A DNA stretch of 64,000 nt from Nocardia vermiculata NBRC 100427 (GCF_001613265.1 NZ_BDCA01000021.1:62001-126000), one strand, 5' to 3'; shown: positions 34,851 to 43,968, numbered from the stretch's first letter. The notes: generated by a model not told the origin, from the sequence alone. Numbers and translations: made by a program.

Positions 34851-36533
34851 CTATTTATCGTCGTCCGGAGTCGCGAGCGATTTCAGCATCACCGCCGCCA
34901 GCCGCGAAGTCGCATTCCCGGCATCGATATCCTTGATGTGAACGGCAAACGCGAGATCACCGGCACTGGCAAGCAGCCAGCCGTCGTCTCCCGCCGAAGC
35001 GGTGAACGCGGTGACACCGGCATAGTGGCTCACCGGCGCCTCCTGCGGTGCGGCCGTGGCATCACGCAGCATGGCACGCAATTTCTCCACCGCTGCGCTG
35101 GGCAGCGGCTCGATATCGGCATCGGTGGTACCGGGCCGGCCGATCTCGATCATCGGCGCGGGAACCGAGCCGCGGGAAATCGCGGCCGCGGCCAGAGCCA
35201 TTCCGTACGGGCTGGCCAGAATCGGGTCCTTGGTTCCCTGACGCACCTTGTCGACGCCGCGGCCACTGATCGGCAGCTTGCCGGTGGTGGCCTCCAGGCC
35301 GGGCACGTCGAACCCGATCCCGACGCCCAGCATCGCCGCAGCCTCGGCCGTGTCGTTCACCGAAACATCCTGCGGCGCTTTCTTCTTCACAATGGAAGCA
35401 ACGGCCTTGAACAGGTCCGCGGTACCTCCCACCGGATAGGAAGCGGTGAACGCCGGGGTGCCCTCGGTCTGCGCGTAGTTGTTCTGGGCCGCGGCGAGGA
35501 TCGCACCGGTCGAGGGCTGGATCGCCACGACGGATGCGGCGGTACCCACACTCACGACCGCGTCCTCCGCGGCGCGCTGCAACTTCTGATCCATGGTCGA
35601 AGCGATATCCGGCCCGGGCGGGCCCTGGAACCCGGCCAGCTGCGTGACCAGCGTGCCGTCGGGCTCGAACAGCTGCACTCCCCAGCCGGCGTGTTCGTCG
35701 AGGTTGTCCTGCCAGACGTTTTCCAGCGCGTCGGTCAACGGTGACCACACCCGGCGGTCCTGGACGATGAGCTTGGGCTGCTTCTCCATGACCACACCGG
35801 GCACAGCCGCCATCTTCGGTTCGAGAATGGCGAAATCGCCCTCCCGCAGACTCACCGCGGTAACCGGCTTACCTCCCGATTTCGCCAGGTCGTCGCGCAG
35901 CGATCGGCCCGTGATCACCGGTGCCACCGGCGCGATGGCATCGGCCAGCGCATCGGTCGAGGCGACCGGGTCCGGCATCTTGGCCGGGTCCAGCTTGATC
36001 ACATTGATGACCTGCTCGGACAGCAGCGGACGGCCGTCCTTGTCGTTGACCTTCGGCGCCGGTTTCGCATCGGTACGCACCAGTTTCACCGTGCGCTTGT
36101 TGTCGAGTTGCGGCATCACGACCGCCGGATCCCAGGAGATCTTCCAACCGGTGCTCAGTTTGCGCAGATTGCCTTGCAGGTCGTAATTCCAGTCCTTACC
36201 CGGACCGAAGTTCCAGTGCGCCTTGAGGTTGAACATGGCCGTGTCGCCGTCCAGATCGATGAACTGAACCAGCTTGTAATCCGGCTTACCGGGGTCGAGA
36301 CCGTCGAACATCGACTTCAGAACGCTCTCCGCACCCGCGGGGTAGGAGGTGAGTTCCGCGGCGCCCGAAGCATCGCGATCATCCATTAGCTGGGTGAAAT
36401 GCTCGACGATGGCTTTGGGATCACTCGGTGCCCGATTGAAATCGCACGACCCCATCACTATCGCCAGGGCAGCAATCGCCGCTAGTGCCACTGCGCCCCG
36501 TACGCGAAAGCGGCGGGATCCCCACACATCCAT
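34851..36533 (-). CDS. Penicillin-binding-protein-like lipoprotein lacking catalytic motifs
   Basis: 560 residues. The signal peptide ends in a lipobox-like MGSC (Cys about 30). An NTF2-like MecA_N domain fills residues 33-150 (DPKAIVEHFTQLMDDRD ... WKISWDPAVVMPQL), followed by a linker/dimerisation domain and a transpeptidase-like domain from about 290. In this last domain the expected PGSTFK nucleophile motif reads PVGGTADLFK, without the Ser and Lys spacing. The K-S/T-G motif is also missing (FTASAGDDGW in its place). The fold is like Rv2864c-type PBPs, but transpeptidation looks impossible. Start ATG 36533; GTG 36542 is an alternative. Confidence 0.8.
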   Translation of the reverse strand: MDVWGSRRFRVRGAVALAAIAALAIVMGSCDFNRAPSDPKAIVEHFTQLMDDRDASGAAELTSYPAGAESVLKSMFDGLDPGKPDYKLVQFIDLDGDTAMFNLKAHWNFGPGKDWNYDLQGNLRKLSTGWKISWDPAVVMPQLDNKRTVKLVRTDAKPAPKVNDKDGRPLLSEQVINVIKLDPAKMPDPVASTDALADAIAPVAPVITGRSLRDDLAKSGGKPVTAVSLREGDFAILEPKMAAVPGVVMEKQPKLIVQDRRVWSPLTDALENVWQDNLDEHAGWGVQLFEPDGTLVTQLAGFQGPPGPDIASTMDQKLQRAAEDAVVSVGTAASVVAIQPSTGAILAAAQNNYAQTEGTPAFTASYPVGGTADLFKAVASIVKKKAPQDVSVNDTAEAAAMLGVGIGFDVPGLEATTGKLPISGRGVDKVRQGTKDPILASPYGMALAAAAISRGSVPAPMIEIGRPGTTDADIEPLPSAAVEKLRAMLRDATAAPQEAPVSHYAGVTAFTASAGDDGWLLASAGDLAFAVHIKDIDAGNATSRLAAVMLKSLATPDDDK

Positions 36534-36655
36534 GTCGCCCACTCTTCACTCTTGTCACTCCAGCAACAAGGCCAACGGTACCCGAAAAACTGGACCGCGA
36601 TGCCACGTTGGCCCCGACCGCATTCTCCATGCTCAGCGACCACAATAGTGCCCGA

Positions 36656-36671
36656 TCACGAACATTCGTGA
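36656..36671. promoter_or_regulatory. Perfect palindrome TCACGAA-CA-TTCGTGA
   Basis: A 7-bp perfect inverted repeat with a 2-bp spacer, in the 256-bp gene-free region between the divergent PBP-like gene and the 193-residue gene. It has the form of an operator; the binding protein is unknown. Confidence 0.45.
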
Positions 36672-36731
36672 CACCTGGCCGCGGAAATGCGCGCCGTTCC
36701 CGATCCGCTGACAGCGAAACCCCCATCCCGT

Positions 36732-36782
36732 ATAACGGCGTAATCTTGTAATCATAGTTACACAGACACATCGTCAGTGAGG
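36732..36782 (+). promoter_or_regulatory. AT-rich promoter segment with TGTAA-N6-TTACA dyad and RBS
   Basis: TGTAATCATAGTTACA at 36747-36762 is a 5-bp inverted repeat in an AT-rich patch that is unusual for this genome (36731-36765). A strong GAGGA ribosome binding site lies at 36779-36783, 6 nt before the ATG at 36790. It could be the promoter and operator of the downstream gene. Confidence 0.4.
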
Positions 36783-36789
36783 AATCGTC

Positions 36790-37371
36790 ATGAGACACGG
36801 ACGCGGATTCGGACGTCCCGGAGGCTGGCAACAGGCCGATCTCCCCGATGCGGCGGACGCTGCAGACTGGTTCGCCGGAAGATTGCCGAGCGACTGGTTC
36901 AGTGGCCCGGCGGCCATCGAAATCGACCGCGACGAGATCGTGGTGATCGGAGAACTGGCGCTACCCGACAGTGCATCGGAGGGAGCCTCGGGCGAGTCCG
37001 GCTCACCCCCGTCCCGAGCCACTGTCGACGGATTGGTCGCGCGGTTCCGCGAGGCGACCCGCCCGGCCCGCATGCAGATCGCCCAGGAGGCGCAGGCCCG
37101 CTACGGACGCCATGTCGCCTGGGGCGTGTCGGCGAACGGGGAACGAACCCTGTTCACCCACCTGTCGGTCCCGGTGATGACACGCTTGCGCCAACCCGAG
37201 CGCAAGGTACTGGACACCCTGGTCGACGCCGGCGTGGCCCGCTCACGCGCCGACGCGCTGGCCTGGACGGTGAAATTGGCCGGTAAACACGCCGAGGAGT
37301 GGCTCGAGGAACTGCGCTCGGCGATGCGCACCGTGGAAGACCTACGCGCCGAGGGTCCCCGCGGCCTGTGA
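36790..37371 (+). CDS. Conserved actinobacterial protein of unknown function (193 aa)
   Basis: The family is recognised only by its look: N-terminal ADAADWFAGRLPSDWFSGPAAIEIDRDEIVVIGEL, then a charged helical core with RFREATRPARMQIAQEAQARYGRHVAWGV and a C-terminal helix-turn-helix-like stretch LDTLVDAGVARSRADALAWTVKL ... WLEELRSAM. The latter resembles a ribbon-helix-helix or MucR-like arrangement, so DNA binding is possible. ATG 36790 has GAGGA at 6 nt. It stands alone, with its own AT-rich promoter region. Confidence 0.75.
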   Translation: MRHGRGFGRPGGWQQADLPDAADAADWFAGRLPSDWFSGPAAIEIDRDEIVVIGELALPDSASEGASGESGSPPSRATVDGLVARFREATRPARMQIAQEAQARYGRHVAWGVSANGERTLFTHLSVPVMTRLRQPERKVLDTLVDAGVARSRADALAWTVKLAGKHAEEWLEELRSAMRTVEDLRAEGPRGL

Positions 37372-37468
37372 GTGAGAGGGCGAACCGGTTGGCGGGCCGA
37401 GCGAGCCCGCTGCCGAGTGGGGTGAGTCGGATGCTCGTGCTTCGGATGCCCGCGTAGGCTCTTCGGAC

Positions 37469-37897
37469 ATGGCACCGATTCTCGTGCTCAACGGCCCGAA
37501 TCTGAATATGCTCGGCACCCGCCAGCCCGAGGTCTACGGCTCCGACACGCTCGACGACGTGGTCGAGCTGTGCCGGAACACCGCGTCCCGTTTCGACCGG
37601 GAGCTCACCACTTTCCAGTCGAATTCCGAAGGCGCGCTCATCGATCGAATTCACGCGGCTCGTGGTGTGGAGGGCGGGATCGTTATCAATCCCGGTGGGC
37701 TCACCCACACCTCGGTCGCACTGCGCGATGCCCTGGTGATTCCGGAAGTGCCGATCGTGGAAGTTCACATCTCGAATGTGCACGCCCGCGAGGAATTCCG
37801 GCATCACTCCTACATCTCCCCGATCGCCACGGCAGTCATCGCGGGAATGGGGATTCAGGGTTATGCGGCTGCCGTCGAATTCCTCTGCACACGGTGA
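37469..37897 (+). CDS. aroQ: Type II 3-dehydroquinate dehydratase
   Basis: 142 residues, the typical length. It catalyses dehydration of 3-dehydroquinate to 3-dehydroshikimate in the shikimate pathway. The type II motifs are all present: LVLNGPNLNMLGTRQPEVYG (catalytic Tyr and flexible loop Arg), FQSNSEG, VINPGGLTHTSVALRDAL, VEVHISN with the catalytic His region, and the substrate-lid HHSYISP. The stop is 4 nt from the stop of the convergent glycerate kinase gene. Confidence 0.96.
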   Translation: MAPILVLNGPNLNMLGTRQPEVYGSDTLDDVVELCRNTASRFDRELTTFQSNSEGALIDRIHAARGVEGGIVINPGGLTHTSVALRDALVIPEVPIVEVHISNVHAREEFRHHSYISPIATAVIAGMGIQGYAAAVEFLCTR

Positions 37898-37901
37898 GGG
37901 T

Positions 37902-39059
37902 CTACGGCAGGAAGTCGGACGCGATGCGGGCGCCCAGCTCCTCGAGTAGGGCGGCAGCGCCCGCGATCGACCGAGCGCGGTCCGGCTCCAGATCGGTGAG
38001 TGCATAGCAGCGGGTGAAGCCGGCCGCGGCGAGCTGCGCCTCGCTCAGGGTGCAACTTCCTGCGACGGCGACCACCTCGGCCCCGGCCACCCGCGCGGCC
38101 GCCGCCACCCCTGCCGGGGCCTTGCCGCGCAGAGTCTGGTCGTCGAGGGCGCCTTCCCCGGTGACGACGAGGTCTCCTGCCTGCACCCGGCCGGTGAAAT
38201 CGATGAGCTCGAGGATTACCTCGATGCCCGAACGAGACTGTGCTCCGAGTATCGCCATCGCCCCGAATCCGGTTCCCCCCGCGGCGCCCGCACCCGGAAC
38301 GAGCGCAAAGTCCTGTGACTGCCGGCTGCTATTATCCGCGCTGCCGGCGACAACGTTCGACCAATTGTTCAGCGCTGCTTCGAGTTCCACACACTGCTCG
38401 GGTCCGGCTCCCTTCTGCGGGGCGAACACCGCGACCGCACCGTGCGGGCCGAGCAGCGGACTGTCCACATCACCGGCGAGTACGAACGTCGTTGCGGCCA
38501 CCGCAGGATGCAGACCACCGTATTCGATCGTCCGCGCCTGCACGAGTGGTGCTGCACCCCTGGGTAATTCGTTTCCGTTCCGGTCGAGTATGCGTAGTCC
38601 CAGTGCCTGCAGCATCCCCGCACCCCCATCGGAGGAGGCGCTGCCGCCGACACCCAGCACGATGGTGCGGAACCCCCGGTCCAGCGCGTCGCGGATCACC
38701 AGGCCCAGGCCATAGGTACTGGCATACATCGGATCAGGTTCTGCACCAGGTAGTTTCGAGTACCCGACCACCTCGGCCAGCTCGATGATCGCAGTCTCGT
38801 CCCGGACGGCGTAGGTCGCCGTGCCGGGCATATCGGTCGGCCCGACCGCATCGACCCACACCGGTTCCCACCCGGCCGCCACGAACGCGGCGACGGTACC
38901 GTCCCCGCCGTCGGCCACCGGCAACCGGCGCACCGGCACGTCGGGAGCCGCCCGGGCGAATCCGGCGGCCAGGGCCGCGGCCACCTCGGGCGCGGTCAGC
39001 GACCCCTTGAACTTGTCCGGCGCCAGCACCACCTGCCGAGACTTACGACCCACCGTCAC
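37902..39059 (-). CDS. Glycerate kinase (GlxK/GarK family)
   Basis: 385 residues. It phosphorylates D-glycerate to 2- or 3-phosphoglycerate. Family signatures are LAPDKFKGSLTAPEVA at the N-terminus, PVADGGDGTVAA, GVGGSASSDGGAGMLQALG and GEGALDDQTLRGKAPAGVA. The start is GTG 39059 or GTG 39053. A glucosylglycerate hydrolase that releases glycerate is encoded at 55691 in the same window, so the two could act in one salvage route (an inference). Confidence 0.92.
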   Translation of the reverse strand: MTVGRKSRQVVLAPDKFKGSLTAPEVAAALAAGFARAAPDVPVRRLPVADGGDGTVAAFVAAGWEPVWVDAVGPTDMPGTATYAVRDETAIIELAEVVGYSKLPGAEPDPMYASTYGLGLVIRDALDRGFRTIVLGVGGSASSDGGAGMLQALGLRILDRNGNELPRGAAPLVQARTIEYGGLHPAVAATTFVLAGDVDSPLLGPHGAVAVFAPQKGAGPEQCVELEAALNNWSNVVAGSADNSSRQSQDFALVPGAGAAGGTGFGAMAILGAQSRSGIEVILELIDFTGRVQAGDLVVTGEGALDDQTLRGKAPAGVAAAARVAGAEVVAVAGSCTLSEAQLAAAGFTRCYALTDLEPDRARSIAGAAALLEELGARIASDFLP

Positions 39060-39129
39060 CCTGACCTCGTTTCGCCGAGATACACCTGCGGTTATCGATC
39101 ACCGTACTGGGTGGGCGGCATCCGGGTAC

Positions 39130-40734
39130 TCACGGCATCGGCGCCTGATCCACGTGGTCGATGTGTACCGCGCCGCTGCGCAGATATTCCAGCACCGCGG
39201 CGTCGAGCGGTACGTTGCCACGACCGAAGGTGCCGTGGTCACCACCGTCGACGGTGACGAGGTGCCCGTGCAGTGCCTGCGCCGTGGCCGGCCCGCCCGG
39301 ATACGCGGTGGCGGCGTCGTGGCGGCTCTGCAGTATCAGCGGCGCCGTCCGCAACCCGTCACCGGCGATCGGCACCGGAGTGGTTACCGGGTCCCAACCA
39401 GCACAGGCCAACCCGCTGCGGATCAGTTCGGCACGAGCATCCAGGGCATTACCGCCGGAGGCGACGATCGCGGCCGCCTGGCCCATCGCCGCCATCCGCG
39501 GCGGTACGGCGTTCTCGTTACAGGTGACCGCACCGAATACGGCCTGCCCGGTCGGGTCCGTGGTCGCGGCCTCCGCGATCGCCCGCAACTGCGCTACCTC
39601 CCCAGGATGTGTGTTCGCCTCGGCCATGGCGCGCGCCAGGCTTGGCCAGAAGCCGCGGGTGTAGGCCGCGACCGTGGTCGCCGCGACCATCGGCACCTGC
39701 GCCGACATTCCACCGGACAGCAAGCTGCGCACCAGGTTCTGCGCCTGGAAGAGTTCTTCGGCACCGGCGTTCATACCGTCGCGGGCGACGGCCGCCAGCG
39801 GCTCCGGCAGGGTGCGTGGCAGGTCGGCGGCGGAGACGGGTGGCGGCGTCAGGTTGGCGTACCAGCCGCCACCTTGCGCGGCCACCAGGCGGACCCAGGT
39901 CTGATAGACCTGCAATTGCGAATCGCCCAGGTGATAGTCGGCGTCGTGCTGAGCGATCCAGCCGAACATATCGTCCAGACGCTGCTTTCCCGCGATCTGC
40001 TGCTGGGCGAACTGTTCGGTCCACACCCAGTGCGGATTCACCGCGGAATCGAGGACCAGCTTGTCGATGCGCTGCGGGAACAACGAGGCATACACGGCGC
40101 CGAGATAGGTTCCGTAGGAGATCCCCAGGAAGTCGATCCGGTCCAGCCCCAGCGCGGCCCGCACGGCATCCATATCGCGCGCGGTGTTCTCGGTGGTGAT
40201 GGTCTCCAGATAACCGGGCTGCGCCGCATCGCACGCCTGCTGCACCGACTCACGGGCCTGATCATCGGCCGCGATCTGGGCACCACAGCTCAAGGGGGTC
40301 GACCAGCGCAGGCCGCGGGGTTGGACCGCCACCAGATCGTAGTGCCGGTGCAGCTCGGGGGGCAGGTGTTCCAGCGTCGCGCCCCAGTAGTCGAGGGCAT
40401 CGGCACCCGGCCCGCCCGGGTTCGCGAAGATCGTGCCGCGGCGTTCGCCGGTGGCGCGAATCCTGCTGACCGTCACGTCGATTCGGGGACTGTCGGCGCC
40501 GGTATGCCCCTCGGCATAATCCCTCGGTACCGATACGACCATGCATCGGGCGAGCGAGCCGGCGGCAACGGCACCGTCCGGACAGGTCTCGAACCCGGCA
40601 GCGGAGGCGGCCGGGGCCGGAAGGGTCGCGGTGATCGCGGTCGCCAGCACCGCGGCGGCAGTGGCACGCACCATCGCCGATCCGGTTGTCCGCGACCTCG
40701 CCCGCCCGAGCCTGTGCATTCTCAGCATTCTCAT
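39130..40734 (-). CDS. Secreted alpha/beta-hydrolase peptidase (tripeptidyl aminopeptidase-like, S33)
   Basis: 534 residues with a signal peptide ending near PAPAASAA. The oxyanion region is NPGGPG, the nucleophile elbow GISYGTYLG, and the C-terminal TAP-like domain has PLILQSRHDAATAY and the catalytic His in VDGGDHGTFG. This is the Streptomyces tripeptidyl aminopeptidase family, acting on extracellular peptides or amide substrates. The longer open frame upstream overlaps the divergent acetyltransferase, so ATG 40734 is chosen; ATGs at 40728 and 40719 are possible. Confidence 0.88.
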   Translation of the reverse strand: MRMLRMHRLGRARSRTTGSAMVRATAAAVLATAITATLPAPAASAAGFETCPDGAVAAGSLARCMVVSVPRDYAEGHTGADSPRIDVTVSRIRATGERRGTIFANPGGPGADALDYWGATLEHLPPELHRHYDLVAVQPRGLRWSTPLSCGAQIAADDQARESVQQACDAAQPGYLETITTENTARDMDAVRAALGLDRIDFLGISYGTYLGAVYASLFPQRIDKLVLDSAVNPHWVWTEQFAQQQIAGKQRLDDMFGWIAQHDADYHLGDSQLQVYQTWVRLVAAQGGGWYANLTPPPVSAADLPRTLPEPLAAVARDGMNAGAEELFQAQNLVRSLLSGGMSAQVPMVAATTVAAYTRGFWPSLARAMAEANTHPGEVAQLRAIAEAATTDPTGQAVFGAVTCNENAVPPRMAAMGQAAAIVASGGNALDARAELIRSGLACAGWDPVTTPVPIAGDGLRTAPLILQSRHDAATAYPGGPATAQALHGHLVTVDGGDHGTFGRGNVPLDAAVLEYLRSGAVHIDHVDQAPMP

Positions 40735-40835
40735 CAGCTTCGGCGCGGGCGACAACTCGAACACACGGGGCGACACGGCGAAATTCTGCGAGCCAACCCC
40801 CAGCTCCGCTGATCGTTTCCCTCTAGGCTCAGCAG

Positions 40836-41165
40836 ATGACGCAGGGCCCGCAGCTGACAACCGAGATTCGCGACAACACTTCGCTCGACCGTTTCGAACT
40901 GTACGTCGGCGGTTCGTTGGCGGGGGTGGCCGAATATCAGGACACCGCCTCTCAACGCGCCTTCGTTCACACCGAGATCTATCCACGATTCGAGGGACAG
41001 GGGCTCGGACGCCGCCTGGTACAAGGGGCGCTGGATCGCACCACGGAGCAGGGTTTCGAAATTCTGCCGCTGTGCCCGATGGTGCTTCACTTCATCGAAT
41101 CCCGGCCGCAGTATCTGGCTCTGGTTCCCTATTGGGCCCGCGAACGCTTCGAACTGCCCCGATAA
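40836..41165 (+). CDS. GNAT-like N-acetyltransferase (YjdJ type)
   Basis: 109 residues, the small GNAT subgroup. The acetyl-CoA binding pattern is HTEIYPRFEGQGLGRRLVQGALD (R-x-x-G-x-G/A loop), and the family-specific ILPLCPMVLHFIESRPQYLALV follows. The acceptor is unknown. Stands alone between divergent and codirectional neighbours. Confidence 0.88.
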   Translation: MTQGPQLTTEIRDNTSLDRFELYVGGSLAGVAEYQDTASQRAFVHTEIYPRFEGQGLGRRLVQGALDRTTEQGFEILPLCPMVLHFIESRPQYLALVPYWARERFELPR

Positions 41166-41285
41166 GCGTCCACGGCCGGGGCACCGGGCGCCGAACGGTG
41201 ACACCGGGCCGGGCCGGAGAATGTTCTCCTGTTCACTGGAATCACGTCCGGTTAAATCCAGCGCGCGGATGTCGACGGTGCGATG

Positions 41286-41909
41286 ATGGCAGGCGTGGCA
41301 CGCGCAGAGGAATATGGCGACCGCCCCAGACGTGAACCGCGGGACGAAGAACTCGTGGTGCGGCCCGGCACTCTATTGGTTTCGGCAACAGAGCTGGTCG
41401 AACCCACTTTCCGGCGCACCGTCATCTATATCGTCGAACACAACGACGCCGGCAGTCTCGGCGTGGTGTTGAACCGGCCGAGTGAGACCGCGGTGCAGGA
41501 TGTGCTGCCGCGCTGGGCCGATCTGGCGGCCCGGCCGCGCACGCTCTACGTGGGCGGACCGGTGAAGCGGGATTCCGCACTGTGCCTGACCACGGTCCGC
41601 GTCGGTGTTCCGATCGAGGGCACACCGGGCCTGCGCCGGGTGGACGGCCGGGTGGCGCTGTTGGATCTGGATTCCGATCCGGAGGTACTCGGTCCGATGG
41701 TGGAGGGCGTTCGCATCTTCGCCGGATACGCCGGATGGACCTTCGGTCAACTGGAAAGCGAACTCGAGCGCGGAGACTGGATCGTGTTGTCCGCACTGCC
41801 GTCGGATCCGCTGGCCGAGCGCAGCGACCTGTGGGCTCGGGTGCTGCGCCGTCAGCCACTTCCGCTGTCGTTGCTGGCCACGCACCCCATCGAAGTGGAA
41901 CGCAACTGA
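41286..41909 (+). CDS. YqgE/AlgH family protein (UPF0301)
   Basis: 207 residues, matching UPF0301 (M. tuberculosis Rv0038). Landmarks are PGTLLVSATELVEPTFRRTVIYIVEHNDAGSLGVVLNRPSE, LYVGGPVKRDSALCL, FAGYAGWTFGQLESELERGDWIVLSA. The function of the family is unsettled. ATG 41286 is the second of two adjacent ATG codons. Convergent with the DUF1772 gene (7 bp between stops). Confidence 0.92.
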   Translation: MAGVARAEEYGDRPRREPRDEELVVRPGTLLVSATELVEPTFRRTVIYIVEHNDAGSLGVVLNRPSETAVQDVLPRWADLAARPRTLYVGGPVKRDSALCLTTVRVGVPIEGTPGLRRVDGRVALLDLDSDPEVLGPMVEGVRIFAGYAGWTFGQLESELERGDWIVLSALPSDPLAERSDLWARVLRRQPLPLSLLATHPIEVERN

Positions 41910-41916
41910 CGGCCGG

Positions 41917-42393
41917 TCAGAGCAGGATCAGCGTGACACACAGGGCGGTGAGCGCGACGGCCTGCAGGCCGACCCGGAATCCGAGAATGCTGTCCCACTT
42001 GTCCTGCAGCGCGCGGGCGTTGTCGGGGATGATCCCGGTCATGGCGGCCTGCGTCTGCACGGTGTTGATCGGTTTCGCTACGGTGACGTAGAACGCGAGC
42101 CAGCTCGCCAGCGCCACGAGCGCGACGCCTGCCGCCACCGCCGCGCCGATCTGTCCGGCGACGGCCGCGAGGACGATCGCGAGCATGGTTGTTATCACAC
42201 CGCCGACTCCCGCGAACGGCATCCGGCGGTCGCCGTAGTAGTGCCCCCAGCCCGCGGATCTGGTGACTGTGGCGTCGTCGAGCTTGCGATACACCGATCG
42301 GGTAATCAGTGCGCAACTGAAGTCGGTTCCGTACACGATGCCGTTGGCGAGAATAGCCAAAACGGCCAGGACCTGGGCGGATGTGGTGAGCAT
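41917..42393 (-). CDS. DUF1772 membrane protein (anthrone oxygenase-like)
   Basis: 158 residues with four membrane helices: LAVLAILANGIVYGTDFSCALI, GVITTMLAIVLAAVAGQI, VALVALASWLAFYVTV and a C-terminal helix. PINTVQT and DKWDSILGFRVGLQAVALTAL are typical DUF1772 positions. Genes of this family are often under TetR/MarR-type control, and two identical-plan palindromes lie directly upstream. Enzymatic function is not established for bacterial members. Confidence 0.85.
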   Translation of the reverse strand: MLTTSAQVLAVLAILANGIVYGTDFSCALITRSVYRKLDDATVTRSAGWGHYYGDRRMPFAGVGGVITTMLAIVLAAVAGQIGAAVAAGVALVALASWLAFYVTVAKPINTVQTQAAMTGIIPDNARALQDKWDSILGFRVGLQAVALTALCVTLILL

Positions 42394-42414
42394 GATGACA
42401 ACCCCTCGCGATAC

Positions 42415-42477
42415 CTAGCAACGCTAGCTTGTATAGCGAGCATATCTATCGCGTCGAAGAATGTCTAGCATCGCTAG
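42415..42477. promoter_or_regulatory. Twin palindromes CTAGC-N3-GCTAG upstream of the DUF1772 gene
   Basis: CTAGCAACGCTAG at 42415-42427 and CTAGCATCGCTAG at 42465-42477, with centres 50 bp apart. Both are perfect 5-bp inverted repeats and lie 22 and 72 bp upstream of the DUF1772 start in an AT-rich patch. The spacing of about five helical turns suggests a cooperative repressor. No cognate regulator is adjacent. The region up to 42618 is otherwise empty and also precedes gdhA. Confidence 0.6.
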
Positions 42478-42618
42478 TCAACCGAGCGTTATAACCACCT
42501 CGATTCCGGCGGTCACAAGGCGGTGATTCGCCGGGCGCAGGCACATCTCACAGGGTTGAGTTCTCGGCGGTGAGGACGTAGGAGTTAACTAGTCAGGCGA
42601 CCGGAAGGAGCGCAATCG

Positions 42619-43968
42619 ATGCCCGCGCTGGACGAGAAACTGCAGGACATCTACACCGAGGTACTGGAGCGTAACCCCGGAGAATCCGAATTCCACCAGG
42701 CAGTTCGCGAGGTGCTCGACAGCCTCGGGCCGGTCGTAGCAAAGCATCCGCAATACCTCGACGCCGCCGTGATCCGGCGACTGTGCGAACCAGAACGCCA
42801 GATCATCTTCCGGGTGCCGTGGGTCGACGATGCGGGCAACGTGCAGATCAACCGCGGCTTCCGGGTCGAGTTCAACTCGGCCCTCGGACCGTACAAGGGC
42901 GGACTGCGTTTCCACCCCTCGGTCTATCTGGGCATCGTGAAGTTCCTCGGATTCGAGCAGATCTTCAAGAACTCCCTCACCGGTATGCCGATCGGCGGCG
43001 GTAAGGGCGGATCGGATTTCGACCCCAAGGGCCGCTCGGACGCCGAGATCATGCGGTTCTGCCAGTCGTTCATGACCGAGCTGTACCGCCATATCGGCGA
43101 GTACACCGACGTGCCCGCCGGTGATATCGGCGTGGGCGGCCGCGAGATCGGCTACCTGTTCGGCCAGTACAAGCGCATCACCAACCGCTACGAATCCGGG
43201 GTGCTCACCGGCAAGGGACTGAGCTGGGGCGGTTCGCAGGTCCGCCCCGAGGCGACCGGATACGGCACCGTGTTCTTCGCCGAGCAGATGCTCGAGCAGC
43301 GCAACGAGAGCTTCGACGGTAAGCGCGTCGTGATCTCCGGTTCCGGCAATGTCGCGATCTACGCGGTGGAGAAGGTCCACCAGCTGGGCGGCACCGTGGT
43401 CGCGGTCTCGGACTCCTCCGGCCACATCATCGACGACAAGGGCATCGACCTCGCGCTGCTCAAGGAGATCAAGAACGATCGCCGCGGACGGATCAGCGAA
43501 TACGCCGAGGCCAAGGGCGGCTCGGTGCAGTTCTCCGAAGCCGGATCGATCTGGCAGGTGCCCTGCGATATCGCCCTGCCGTGCGCCACCCAGAACGAAC
43601 TCAACGGCGCAGACGCCCGCACGCTGATCAAGAACGGCTGCACGATCGTCGCCGAGGGCGCCAACATGCCCTGCACCCCCGATGCCGCACACCTGTTCAC
43701 CAAGGCGAACCTCGCCTTCGCCCCCGGCAAGGCCGCCAATGCCGGTGGGGTCGCCACCAGCGCACTCGAGATGCAGCAGAACGCCTCTCGCGACTCGTGG
43801 ACCTTCGAGCACACCGAAGCGCGACTGGAAGCGATCATGCGCAATATCCATCATCGCTGCTTGGAAACCGCCGAGGAGTACGGTGCGCCCGGCGACTATG
43901 TAGCCGGTGCCAACATCGCCGGATTCACTCAGGTCGCCGACGCAATGCTCGCGCTGGGAATCGTGTAG
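42619..43968 (+). CDS. gdhA: NADP-type glutamate dehydrogenase
   Basis: 449 residues, the hexameric short-form length. It makes glutamate from 2-oxoglutarate and ammonium. The catalytic Lys region reads MPIGGGKGGSDFDPKGRSDAEIMRFCQ, preceded by YKGGLRFHPSV. Dinucleotide-binding GSGNVAIYA, PCATQNEL and NAGGVATSALEMQQN complete the pattern. A near-ideal ribosome binding site GGAAGGAG precedes ATG 42619. It is probably a single-gene unit. Confidence 0.97.
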   Translation: MPALDEKLQDIYTEVLERNPGESEFHQAVREVLDSLGPVVAKHPQYLDAAVIRRLCEPERQIIFRVPWVDDAGNVQINRGFRVEFNSALGPYKGGLRFHPSVYLGIVKFLGFEQIFKNSLTGMPIGGGKGGSDFDPKGRSDAEIMRFCQSFMTELYRHIGEYTDVPAGDIGVGGREIGYLFGQYKRITNRYESGVLTGKGLSWGGSQVRPEATGYGTVFFAEQMLEQRNESFDGKRVVISGSGNVAIYAVEKVHQLGGTVVAVSDSSGHIIDDKGIDLALLKEIKNDRRGRISEYAEAKGGSVQFSEAGSIWQVPCDIALPCATQNELNGADARTLIKNGCTIVAEGANMPCTPDAAHLFTKANLAFAPGKAANAGGVATSALEMQQNASRDSWTFEHTEARLEAIMRNIHHRCLETAEEYGAPGDYVAGANIAGFTQVADAMLALGIV

